Assembly (NCBI GenBank): GCA_947044365.1
Contig: OX345652.1
Span: 4,048,374 to 4,112,373, forward strand
From: Petrosia ficiformis
Taxonomy: Eukaryota; Porifera; Demospongiae; Haplosclerida; Petrosiidae
Length of the DNA stretch: 64,000 nucleotides
Reading direction: 5' to 3'
In this document: positions 43,193-54,132 of the stretch, in pieces
Numbering within the stretch: position 1 is the stretch's first letter
Layout of the letters: every line of letters starts with the position of its first letter
The notes under the pieces: model-generated
What the model was told of the DNA's origin: nothing
Database searches by the model: none
What the model saw: the letters and a program-made list of their open reading frames with translations, nothing else
Made by a program: the position numbers and the translations under genes

Positions 43193-44159
43193 ACTGTTTT
43201 CTGTACTACATCTCTAAATTCCATTTTTGTGTTTACTGTTAGCATTTGCTTTGCCTTAACAAGAAACACGGAACTGATTATACATGTACATGTAGTTGTA
43301 AAAATAAATCCATGTTAGTTATTACCTCAATAATGAGATAACATGTATCCCCCTCATTACATTAATTTGTAAACCTGATGTGTGTTTGTTTTGTTGGTTA
43401 GGTATGTACATGGTATGTGTGCATGCATGGTTTGTGCTAAGTATCATATTCAATATAGAAAAGTGATTTTTTGTAAAATTGTTATTAATTCTTGAGGGTA
43501 TTATGAAAGAATCTCTTAATAGTTATAAAACGATGGTTTCTAAAGCATGTTCAGTTTGTCATGTAATTACAGTCTGTTTACGTTCATGATGACCTTGATG
43601 TAATGATTTGTATGTACTATAGTGTATAGTTTAATGTCACAAGGTTAATACATGATTATACTGTAACTCATTAATGAAGTAATGAATTGAAATTTGACTT
43701 ACACAAAAAAGAACAGGAAGGATTATTATATGAAGGTTAAATGATTGCTGGTTATAAATTAAAGTTATGAACATTTTTAGGTGATCATTAATTAATGACC
43801 TTTTAGTAGTGTTTAATTTTAGTTTATAGTTAACTGAGAGTGCAGAATTTTCATTTTTACTAAAGAGGTTTTAGTAATTGACACTTAGTTATACAAGGGG
43901 ACAGGCAATATGTTATTGTGATTTAAATTTTCTGCGAAAATCGTATTATCTAAATACTTATATCATGATCACAAACATTATGCATTATTGGACCATAAAT
44001 TAATGTTTTTGGTACTATCAAATCTGGTGCAGTACATCCATGCAGAAAATGTGCTGTCAAGTGACCTGTGCTTCACTAAATCAGTGGAAGATTTAATGTC
44101 ACTTAATTTAAATATGAAATTGATATTTGACAGAATAATATTCATAAGTATGGCAACTT
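43193..44159. other. intergenic region between convergent NDFIP and TIPIN
   Basis: Contains a family I element at about 43572-43803 (core TACATGATTATACTGTAACT) and a degenerate TTTTAGT/TTTAGTTATAG stretch related to the 46-bp repeat. No gene was recognised. Confidence 0.7.
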
Positions 44160-46014
44160 TTAATATTCAAAATCATCTAGATGATCTGCAATGTCTTCAT
44201 AAGGATCATGATCTTCGACAGGGTTCTCAATGATATCCCATAACTCTGGAGGGTTTGAACCCGAAGGTCCTTCCTTGCAATTTAATTGATAGTTTGCTGA
44301 TGAATTCTCATTGGTCAAAGTTCCCTCCATTTGTAAATTCTCTTCATTCTCATTGGTCAAAGTTCCCTCCATTTGTAACCCTTCTTCATTCTCATTGGTC
44401 AAAGTTCCCTCCATTTGTAACCCTTCTTCATTCTCATTGGTCAAAGTTCCCTCCATTTGTAACCCTTCTTCATTCTCATTGGTCAAAGTTCCCTCCATTT
44501 GTAACCCTACATTCTCATTGGTTGAATTTCCTGAATCATCATCAATGTGTTCAGTTCTTTCTTGATCCTCATCCTCTAATAATTCGTGTTCGGGATCTTC
44601 TACACCAACTGCTTTACGTCTTATTAAATTCAGTTGAGACTATAATAATTATAATAGAACAATGCATTTTGTATTCACTAAGATATTACCATACAGTGTG
44701 GGTTAGTCAATTATAACAATTTACATACTGTTCTGTTGCTAGGAAACACTAGTTACTAAGCAACAAGTACATCCACATTAGTCCATAATTGGGCCGAAAT
44801 GTTTCCTAGAGTTACATAATGATGTCCTTGTTAGGTTTCTATAGTGTTTTTTAATCAAAAATGTTGTCTGAGTATTTTAGTTTTCAATGAGACCATTGGC
44901 TATACCCTTGGGGTTTGTATCTGGTACTATCTACACAATCATATTACTAATATGTACATGTCTACCTTGAATTCCTTCTTTCTTGCCATAGTTTCTACAC
45001 GATTAGTGAAGTCATGAAAAGTTAGTTTTGGATACAATCTATTGGCCCATTGCTCATATTGTTGCATTAAAATTTTCAAATCAGAGGCCTGGAGTGGAAT
45101 AAAGAGTGTGTTTTCGATTAATGATAGAGAGTTCTAGTTTGATTCACCTCATGACCTTTCCCTTGGAATTTTAGTTTTGGGAACTCGCTAACAACATAAG
45201 GGAAACCTTTTTCTGAAAATAATCTATATGTGATATACGTGTATATGATGCAGACTTTATTGTTTGGATTGATGGGTAAATAGATGAAAGAATGAATTGG
45301 AGGATGAATGGATGGACGAATGAATGAATGTATGGATGGATGGATGGATGGATGGATGGATGGGTAGATGAACGAATGAATGGATGGATGGATGAATGAA
45401 TGGATAGATAGATGAAGGGTGTATGAAAGAATGGATGGGTGGATGAATGGATGGACAAATGAAGGGATGGGTGGATGAAAGAATGGATGGACAAATGAAT
45501 TGATGAATGGATGGATAGATGGATGAAGGGTGGATGAAAGAATGGATGGATGAATAGATGATGGATACATCATAGATGGATGCATGATAATATACATGTA
45601 AGAATGGCATGAATGGTTGAGCTTTCTTAATCTTACCTGTCCATTTTGAAAGTCAGAATTGGTTTCTTTGGTTTCTGTACCTCACTTGTCTCGCCTTGAT
45701 CATCCTCCTGTCCTCGGATTCTTCTTCTTCCTCTTTCATGAACTCCATCTTCTATTTTAATTGCCCATTGAGTACACACATACACATCAAATACTGCATG
45801 GAACAAACTCACCTTGACCATCCTGATGAGAAGATTGGATCTGAGACTCAAGTCCAACCCTCAATCCCATATCGACATGTCGATCCCTTGAGGTAGCAGA
45901 TGCACTGCGAGGAAGAACTGGGGGTGGAAGAGGGGGAGGATCCTCGTCGTCAGAGTAATAATCATCTAAGTCATCAGCAAATAGGGGTTCATCACTTCCA
46001 TCTAAAGTTGTCAT
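44160..46014 (-). CDS. TIPIN: TIMELESS-interacting protein (331 aa)
   Basis: Partner of TIMELESS in the fork-protection complex, needed for replication-fork stability and checkpoint signalling; nuclear. Five exons: 45813-46014, 45637-45751, 45148-45223, 44966-45088, 44160-44639. The acidic proline-rich N-terminus (ADDLDDYYSDDEDPPPLPPP) precedes the Swi3 domain: ILTFKMDRLFSEKGFPYVV, PKLKFQGKGHEASDLKILMQ, QYEQWANRLYPKLTFHDF and TNRVETMARKKEFK. The acidic C-terminal tail contains five tandem copies of a 14-aa unit (MEGTLTNENEEGLQ), unlike the usual TIPIN tail, and ends in an acidic segment. The acceptor for exon 3 was chosen because only ATATAG at 45224 keeps the frame. It is head to head with VPS34 at 101 bp. 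Confidence 0.93.
44317..44512 (-). repeat. 42-bp coding minisatellite in TIPIN
   Basis: Nearly identical 42-bp units encode MEGTLTNENEEGLQ in frame, with a shortened fifth unit. Low divergence between units suggests recent expansion. Confidence 0.92.
45252..45590. repeat. (GGAT/GAAT)n microsatellite
   Basis: GGATGGAT, GAATGAAT and AAAGAATGGATG repeats in TIPIN intron 2. The minus-strand HPSIHSF open frames are artefacts. Confidence 0.94.
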
Positions 46015-46115
46015 CTAAATATAAATAACAACATTAACAGAACAATAACAACAACAACAACTTGCCTCCAATTCCAAACATTAATGTAGGTGTGTCTGAC
46101 CACACCCATTGTAAA
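46015..46115. promoter_or_regulatory. putative bidirectional promoter TIPIN / VPS34
   Basis: 101 bp separate the start codons. The gap has an ACAACA repeat and TGTCTGACCACACCCATTG just before the VPS34 ATG. No TATA box was seen. Confidence 0.5.
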
Positions 46116-46299
46116 ATGGCTAATTTCGTTCAAGAGTCTACTGATAAGTTTTGTTATGTCTACTCCTGTGATCTGGATATTCCAGTGAGGATCAAAATGT
46201 AAGCTAAATTAATTTCTGTTCACTAGTTAGTTAGCTAGTGTCTCAGCAATGAGATCTCTTTAATTATTACCTAAGTGTGCTTGTATATATATATATATA

Positions 46300-46335
<36 letters not shown>

Positions 46336-49300
46336 TGTTGTACCTATACTATACAGCAATTTGCCTATATGCCTATATGCTTATATTCATAATCCAAATT
46401 ACCTATATGCAGATCCAATCTGATATTGTCTGTGTGAAATATATAGTTGTATTTATCTACTTTACAACTGTTCACACATGGTACAGTGTTAATTATTCTA
46501 TTGTTCGTGTGCTATACATTCAGCCCAAAGTACATGTACATGTAGTTACAGGCATATTTAGCCTTGGTTACACATATCTTCAGATTGTACTTGTACAGTT
46601 TGACAATATTGTAATGTATAAAGCCTGAAAAATATTGTGTAAGCTGTATAGCCAATGTATAGACAATGCAGTTGCCTATACCAATACTTTGTCTATATCT
46701 TCAATATAGGCACCTATTCAGATCCCTATACTAGTATAGGTGCAACCCTAATATATATATATATATCCCGATACGGCAATACATCAAAGTAAACCACAGG
46801 TTTATATATCAGATATAGCACCCTGTGGTCAGATATAAAACCTGCCGTCGAAACAGACTACAAGAAAACAACGCTTTCCTTCTCCAAAGTGCCGACAAAA
46901 AGGTAGGAGAAGCATCAGACATCAACAAAGGTTTTGTCGTTCGTGAAATATATTGATGATAACATGCCTACTCGTGCTATATCAGATTTATAATCACCTC
47001 GCCCTCAGGCCTGCGGCCCTCGGTGATTATAAATGTGATATAGCACTCGTAGCGTGATATAACCTTTACATATATATATATACATGTATATAATATATAT
47101 ATATGCATAATAATAACCATAATAAGAATTGACCAATAATTGAACAGTTAACTAAAACTAAAACCATTTTAGTAAGTCTAAAATTGTTTTAGTAATAACT
47201 ACAATTATATTTTTTAGAGGAACACTAGAAGGACAAAGAGAGAAGAAAGACATACGAGCTGTTTTAGGAGACCCTCTTCTACAGTTTTCTGGTGCCTATC
47301 AAAGTGATTTCTCTGATCTCTACATACAGTGCCAAATATTTGCTAACGGGAAGCCTCTATGCTTACCAGTGAAAACTGCATACAAGGCTTTTTCAACAAG
47401 ATGGAACTGGAACGTATGGGTGGAGTTTCCTCTTAGATACAAAGACCTTCCCAGGAATGCAATTCTGGGTCTAACAATTTTTGACATTTTTGGACCGTGT
47501 AAAGAAACATGTGTGGGTGGGACTACTATTTCCTTATTTGGGAGTCATGGTTGCTTAAGAGGAGGATTTCGTGATTTGAGGGTGTGGTCGGGCATAGAAG
47601 CAGACTGCTCATTTCGTAATAGTACCCCGGGGGTGAAATCTGATACACATGAATCTCAGTCTTCAGAGATGGAGAGGCTAGCCAGTTTAGTACAGCAGCA
47701 TCGAAAGGGACGAATGATGTCTGTCGATTGGTTGGATCGGCTGACGTTTCGTGAAATAGAGCTTATTAATGAGAAAGAGAAAAGGGGATCAAACTGTCTC
47801 TATTTAAGCATTGAGTTTTCAAAATTTCATAATGAAGCTATTGAATACAATGTTGTCTTTTTTGAGCCTGACGGTGAACTACTAGATGAAGCCGTGCTTT
47901 CTACAGACTACTGCATAGTTCAAGAACCGGACTGGGACTTTGAAAACCTTGTAGAAGCTAAACATCACAAATTGTCACATAGTGTACGTATCGGAACAAG
48001 TGATTTAGACCTCAAACCCAACCCGAGCGTCAAAGCCCGACTCCAGAATATTATTCGATACCCGCCCACTCAGTCTTTGTCTAATGACGAAAAATCTCTC
48101 GTTTGGCAGTTCAGATACTACTTATCACAAGATAAAGGAGCTCTGACAAAGTTTCTCCAGTGCGTAGATTGGGCTTCTTCACCAGAAACTGATGAAGCCC
48201 TCAACATTTTGTCAAAATGGCAGCCACTTGATCCAGCAGATTCTTTAGAGCTTCTAACTCCGAAATTTCAAAAACCTGTTGATCCTCACGTCCGAACGTA
48301 TGCCATTGCTAGACTCCAGTGTGCTGATAATGAAGAACTGTTGTTATACTTGTTACAACTTGTGCAATCTCTCCGCTATGAATTACCGAGTTTCTTATAT
48401 CCGCAGAATAGTGAGAACCCACCAACACTCTCTGCTGATCAAATATATAGTGCAGGTAATCATATGCGAATTAACAAACAGACATACAAATAAATAAATA
48501 AATAAATAAACAAACAAACAAATAAACAAAATGATGAATAAATAAACAGACAGATAAATAAATAAACAAACAAATAAACAAAATGATGAATAAATAAACA
48601 AACAAATAAACAAAATGATGAATAAATAAACAAACAAATAAACAAAATGATGAATAAATAAACAAACAAATAAACAAAATGATGAATAAATAAACAAACA
48701 AATAAATAAATAAACAAACAAATAAGTAAACAGAGGAAGACAAATAAATAAACAAACACATAAACAAACAAAATGATGAATAAACAAACACACAGAAACA
48801 CAAACAAATAAACAGACAGACAAATAAATAAACATTGCTTAATTAAGTAGGTAGAGGAATCCTGACAAAGACAACTAACAATGCAGAGGTAACGAGGTGA
48901 TTTAAACTGTTATACTACTAAGATTGTCGATTGTCATGGCAACAGAGAGACAAAAAATAAACAAAATGAATTGATAGATAGATACAAGCTAAGAAACAGA
49001 CAGATGACAGGCTCGTGTTAATAAAAGACTATTTCAGTATTCATTGTTTTGTTTATTATAGCTACACATACTCAATTAGAACTTCAGTTATCGGAGGCAT
49101 TCAAAGAAGATGATGAAGAAGAGGACGGGTTTGTATCAATAAATCACAGCATGGAGATGAGTGATAGTGACAGTGATGATGAAAAGAATGCCGCTACGGT
49201 TAGAGTCATGAGTCCCGAGACTCCACCCTTTCTTGATGCCCCAAACCCATTTCTAAATCTTGAAGCTAGTCTAATATCACTTGATATGGGTACCAGTAGT

Positions 49301-50871
49301 ATGATGCAATCTTCAGTAATTGATACTGAGGTTAGGTCTGGGGTTGAGGATGGTAGATGAATACTTGTTGTACACTATGCACTAATATACTTTTCTATCC
49401 TGATACCCAAACTAATTTTTGTATCTTGATACCCAAACTAATTTCTGTCTTGAGAATCAGGTTATACAATATGTACATCAATATACATACAATCCATCTA
49501 ACATTTATCCTGATTCCCAATCCTTTTTTTTCTATCCAGTTTCCAGATCTGGCTAGTTTTCTCATTGCAAGAGCTTGTAGAAGTACAAGACTTGCCAACT
49601 TCTTTCACTGGTATGTGTCTGTAGAATGTCAAGAAGACAAAGATTTGGATGCTAAAAAGAAATATGAATGCATTCGTCAAAAATTCAAGGACGATCTGAA
49701 GAATGTGAGATAATGTTTATATAATACTTTTATCATACTTCTACCACACCCATCTTCCCTCACACACCCCCAGCACCTTCCCTTAGCACCCTCCCCCTAG
49801 CACTCTTCATCTCACACACACCTCTAGCACCCTTTCTGCATCCTCCCTTAGCAACCTTCCCTCACACACCCCTATCACCCTCCCTTAGCACCCTCCCCTA
49901 GCACTCTGTCTCACACACACCTCACCCTTCACATTCCCATTCCTAGCCACCTTCCCGCACCTACCTCTAACTAAACTTATTCATAGCTCCCTTCCCATAC
50001 CCACATACCCTTAGCAGCCACATTCCCATTCCTAGCTCCACACTCACCCTTAGCAACCACATTTCCATTCCTAGTCCCTTTCCCATACCACATCTTTCAC
50101 AATCAAATACATATGTATATTGTGTAACTATGACGATACTGAATAATACATAACATATAGTAGTTGTACTAAATCATTATTATAGTTTGTATTCTTTCAA
50201 TTTTAGAGTTCAAAACCAAGATGGCGTAAGCGTTACACGATGTTGTGTAATCAAGAAGTGTTAGTGGAGGAACTGGTACAATTAATGAACACCATTTTGA
50301 ATTCTAAAGATGACAGAATCAAAAGGGTTAATATATTTATTATTATATTCATTATTAGTGATATTGTTTAGTATAACAATAATTACTACATTTGGCTATA
50401 ATTATGTGAAATGGTTTTTATTAAGTAATTTTCAAACCTGTAACTATATAATTAGTTACCAATACCTTACTAAAAGAGGTTTTAGTTAAACCTCTTTTAG
50501 TAAGGTATTGTGAATTAACTATAACTATAGTTATAGTTAACTCACAATACCTTAATAAAAGGGGTGTTAGTTATAGTTAATTCACAATACCAGGGTATTA
50601 TATATAGTTATGCTCATCTACAGATGGAGCGTCTTCAATCAATGATAAAGGAGAAAAAGTCTTTAGTCAAATTTAAGCAACCAATACGTCTACCTGTAGA
50701 TCCATATATACAAGTATGTATGTAATGTATGGATATATGTATGTAATGTATGGATATATGTATGTATGTATGTATGTATGTACATATGTATGTCTGTATG
50801 TATGTATGTCTGTATGTATGTATGTACATATGTATGTCTGTATGTATGTATGTATGTATGTATGTATGTAC

Positions 50872-50902
<31 letters not shown>

Positions 50903-52912
50903 TGTATGTATGTATGTATGTATGTATGTATGTACATGTATGTATGTATTTATGCATGTACTCTTGTATATTACAGGTAACAGGTCTTATAGCTGAAGAT
51001 ACTAGTCTATTCAAAAGTGCACTTATGCCAGCTAAGTTTAGTTTCAGAACTGTATCAGGAGAAAGCTATGCTGTAAGTCTGTTTGCATTCATGATGACCT
51101 TAACATTATGATGTATGTAATATAGTCTATAGTTTAATGTCATAAGGTTAATACATGATTATACTGTAACTATATAATGAAGCGTGAAATTTGACATACA
51201 CAAGTCACCTTTAGGCAATAATCACAAAACTTAATTTTCAATATCGCCCAACCCTGTAATCATTTATATTAATTGTGATATTGTGATTTCCTCAAGACCA
51301 TCTAATCATTATTGTTGTGTTGATGTATTGGGAAACCTAATCTTCCTAAATGATATTTTTAGCTGATGTTTAAACTTGGGGATGATCTTCGACAGGACCA
51401 GCTGATACTCCAAATCATCACACTGATTGACCGACTCCTTAGAAGAGAGAACCTTGACTTAAAACTAACTCCGTATAAAGTCCTTGCTTGTTCCAGTCAA
51501 CATGGTGAGTATATTCAACTACTACAGTTTTATGTTTACAAGCATTAGTATGTTATACTCCTATCTATGTATCAGCTTAGTACCGCAACTGTTTTTTGTA
51601 TATAACACGCACAAGCTTGGTAACACACTTACATTTCTGGCCTTGTATCACACACACAAGGTTGATAACACCTACCTTTACTGGCCTTGTATAACACACA
51701 CAAGATTGGTAACATTTCTTTCTCCTAGCTGTTGTATCACACACACAAGGTTGGTAACACCTACCTTTACTGTCCTTTGTATAACACACACAAGCTTGGT
51801 AACACACTTACCTTTCCTGCTCTTTGTATAACACACACAAGCTTGGTAACACACTTACCTTTCCTGCTCTTTGTACAACACACACAGGTTTTGTTCAGCT
51901 AGTTCAGAAGACAGACACTGTTGCTCACATATTAGCAACACACAAGTCAATACAAGCATACTTCCATCGAACTGGCCCAAATGACAAATCACCTCATGGT
52001 GTGTCACCCGAAATGATGGATACCTATGTTAAAAGCTGTGCTGGTTATTGTGTCATAACTTACTTATTAAGTGTTGGCGATAGACACTTGGATAATCTAT
52101 TACTGACTGAGTTTGGACATCTTATTCATATCGATTTTGGTTATATTTTGGGTAGAGATCCAAAGATATTTCCTCCACCGATGAGGCTCAGCAAGGAGAT
52201 GGTAAGTGATGAATTGATGAACATGTTATTAGATGGATGGAAGGAAAGTACGAACAGTCTAACATACAAACAATTATGAAAATTGAATGTGATAACTACC
52301 AATGGACAATAACAGCTGCTGAATTCCCAGGATGGAGTGAAGCAGACATGGTTTGAAGCACTTTAGTAAGTACTTGAGCATAATCTCAAGTACACAGTAA
52401 ACTGCTTAAGAGGAGTGTGTAAACTGCTCATGTTGGAACTGCTTTGAGCACAAGCTGAAGGCACATACAGACAGACATATAAACATTTAACCCAAACACA
52501 GATGAAGAGACACACATGTATTCAGACAAACAGAGAGATGTACACAGAGAGGCTGACACAGATGGAACAGACATACTGATACAAGCAATTGTTTGTGTTC
52601 ACTCAGGTTGATGCGATGGGTGGTACTTCCAGTAAAGAGTTCACTAAGTTCAGAGAACATTGTTACAATGCATTCCTCACATTGAGAAGGTGAGTATAAT
52701 ATGATACCTATTTTCGTGAATTATGATTATTTTCATGTTTGCACATGCTCAGATCAGCAAACCTGTTTCTAAATTTATTTTCACTAATGTTGGATTCAGG
52801 AGTACCTGATATTGCTTTAGAACCTGATAAAACAGTGCAAAAGGTATGTACATGTATCTGATGTAGATACGTACATACACACTCACAAACTTATGTATGT
52901 ACAATCATGCAC

Positions 52913-52943
<31 letters not shown>

Positions 52944-53189
52944 CATACATACATACATACATACATACGTTCATACGTACGTACGTACATACATACATAC
53001 GTACATACATACATACATACATACACACACACATGTACATACATACATACATACATACATACATACATACATACATACATTCATACATACATACATACAT
53101 ACATACATACATACATACGTACATACATATGTATGTACGTACGTACGTACATACATACATACATACATACACACACACATGTACATACA

Positions 53190-53221
<32 letters not shown>

Positions 53222-53659
53222 CATATATACATACATACACATACACATGTACATACATACATACATACATACATACATACATACAGACATACATACATAC
53301 ATACATACACACACACATACATACATACATACATACATACATACATACATACATACATACATACATACATACACACACACATGTACATACATACATACAT
53401 ACATACATACATACACACACACATGTACATACATACATACATACATACACACATTAGGTTGAAGATAAGTTTTGTTTACATTTAACTGATGAAGAAGCAG
53501 TTAAATACTTACAAGGATTAATAGATTTAAGTATCAGAGCTATATTCCCAGAGCTAATGGAGAAGATACACAAATTAGCCCAGGTAATGAAGGATATATC
53601 AATTCAGTGGATCTACTATTTTATTTCTCTCTCTTCCATTACAGGATCTCCGAAAATGA
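46116..53659 (+). CDS. PIK3C3: Class III phosphatidylinositol 3-kinase VPS34 (943 aa)
   Basis: Makes PI3P on endosomes and autophagosomal membranes, in complex with VPS15 and Beclin 1. Thirteen exons: 46116-46198, 47218-48455, 49062-49330, 49540-49704, 50207-50326, 50624-50713, 50977-51072, 51363-51504, 51888-52201, 52607-52689, 52753-52843, 53458-53583, 53645-53659. The C2 domain includes [18 protein letters not shown] and [10 protein letters not shown]. The helical domain runs from [20 protein letters not shown] through [17 protein letters not shown] to [20 protein letters not shown]. The kinase domain has [29 protein letters not shown], catalytic [23 protein letters not shown] and IHKLAQDLRK at the C-terminus. 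An acidic, serine-rich linker ([16 protein letters not shown]) separates helical subregions and makes the protein about 50 aa longer than the human form. Introns are packed with satellites and MITEs. Confidence 0.97.
46333..46750. mobile_element. hAT-like MITE inserted in a TA tract
   Basis: Ends TAGTGTTGTACCTATACTA and TAGTATAGGTGCAACCCTA are inverted with few mismatches. TA repeats lie on both sides, so it appears to have landed in a TA microsatellite in VPS34 intron 1. There is no transposase frame. Confidence 0.65.
46968..47052. repeat. palindromic element with GGCCTGCGGCC centre
   Basis: Arms CTACTCGTGCTATATCA and TTTATAATCACC face their complements around CTCGCCCTCAGGCCTGCGGC. It belongs to the same style as the palindromes at 3845, 23794, 27720 and 38476. 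Confidence 0.82.
48485..48838. repeat. AAATAAAC minisatellite
   Basis: Tandem AAATAAACAAAC units with a higher-order block containing AAATGATGAATAAATAAAC, directly after the donor of VPS34 intron 2. The minus-strand FVYLF open frames are artefacts. Confidence 0.94.
49735..50095. repeat. degenerate CTCCCTTAGCACC repeat
   Basis: C-rich, imperfect repeats of CCCTTAGCACCCT and CACACACC in VPS34 intron 4. No coding content. Confidence 0.7.
50714..50952. repeat. (TATG)n microsatellite
   Basis: TATG repeats with TACATATG variants start at the donor of VPS34 intron 6. The MYVC open frames are artefacts. Confidence 0.95.
51073..51205 (+). mobile_element. dispersed intronic element (family I), partial
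   Basis: The family start (AGTCTGTTTGCATTCATGAT) begins at the third or fourth base of VPS34 intron 7 (donor GTAAGTCTG), and the core TACATGATTATACTGTAACT follows. Confidence 0.72.
51597..51887. repeat. about 47-bp minisatellite
   Basis: Six or so copies of a unit with TATAACACACACAAGCTTGG and ACACTTACCTTTCCTG in VPS34 intron 8. The last unit supplies the acceptor CACACACAG of exon 9. Confidence 0.88.
52900..53456. repeat. (TACA)n microsatellite, about 550 bp
   Basis: Long TACA tract with TACG, CACACACACATG and TATACA interruptions in VPS34 intron 11, ending at the acceptor ACATTAG. All open frames in it (HTYI/MYVC repeats) are artefacts. Confidence 0.96.
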
Positions 53660-54132
53660 AACTATTTTTATATCATCTTTGTATAATTAATTTTATCACT
53701 TATAATGAGTCCTAATCATATATACGTAGATACACGCACTGGTGTGGAAACAGCCAGTCATGCAGGACATTGTCTGATAAGTCTAGTGAATGTCTGGTAA
53801 ATTGAAACTGATCTGTATATATACAAAGTATATGGAGAGCAGATCAAGATGTCTGGCAGTTGGCTCAATGTTTCCACACCCCTAGATACACATATACATC
53901 AGTTACTGGATGTGTATTTGTGCCTATAAGTTTGGACATGAGCTTCTTGGCCCTCAGGTTAGCTCAAACTACAATGGGCTGTTCCCAAGACAACAACAGT
54001 TAGTATATATAATTATACCCATTTAGGTCAATACATTGGCTCAAGCCATAACAAAAATGCTCGTTATGAATGATTACCAAGAAGCTTCCTTGATGGGTTG
54101 TGCTTTAATAACTGAAAATAAAATTTTGAATT
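53660..54132. other. intergenic region VPS34 / aminotransferase, with a MITE-like element
   Basis: Both genes are on the plus strand, 473 bp apart. At 53739-53880 inverted ends GGTGTGGAAACAGCCAGTCA and TTGGCTCAATGTTTCCACACC bound a MITE-like element. A related fragment (GGTGTGGAAATAGTGAGCCA) lies at about 5694 in an AtuA intron. No gene was recognised. Confidence 0.6.

Noticed and set aside
46275..46628. 117-codon open frame in VPS34 intron 1
   Set aside because: It lies within the hAT-like MITE and TA tract and has no domain or splice support.
51577..51831. Cysteine-rich antisense frame (CYTK/VCVIQ repeats)
   Set aside because: Derived from the 47-bp minisatellite in VPS34 intron 8.
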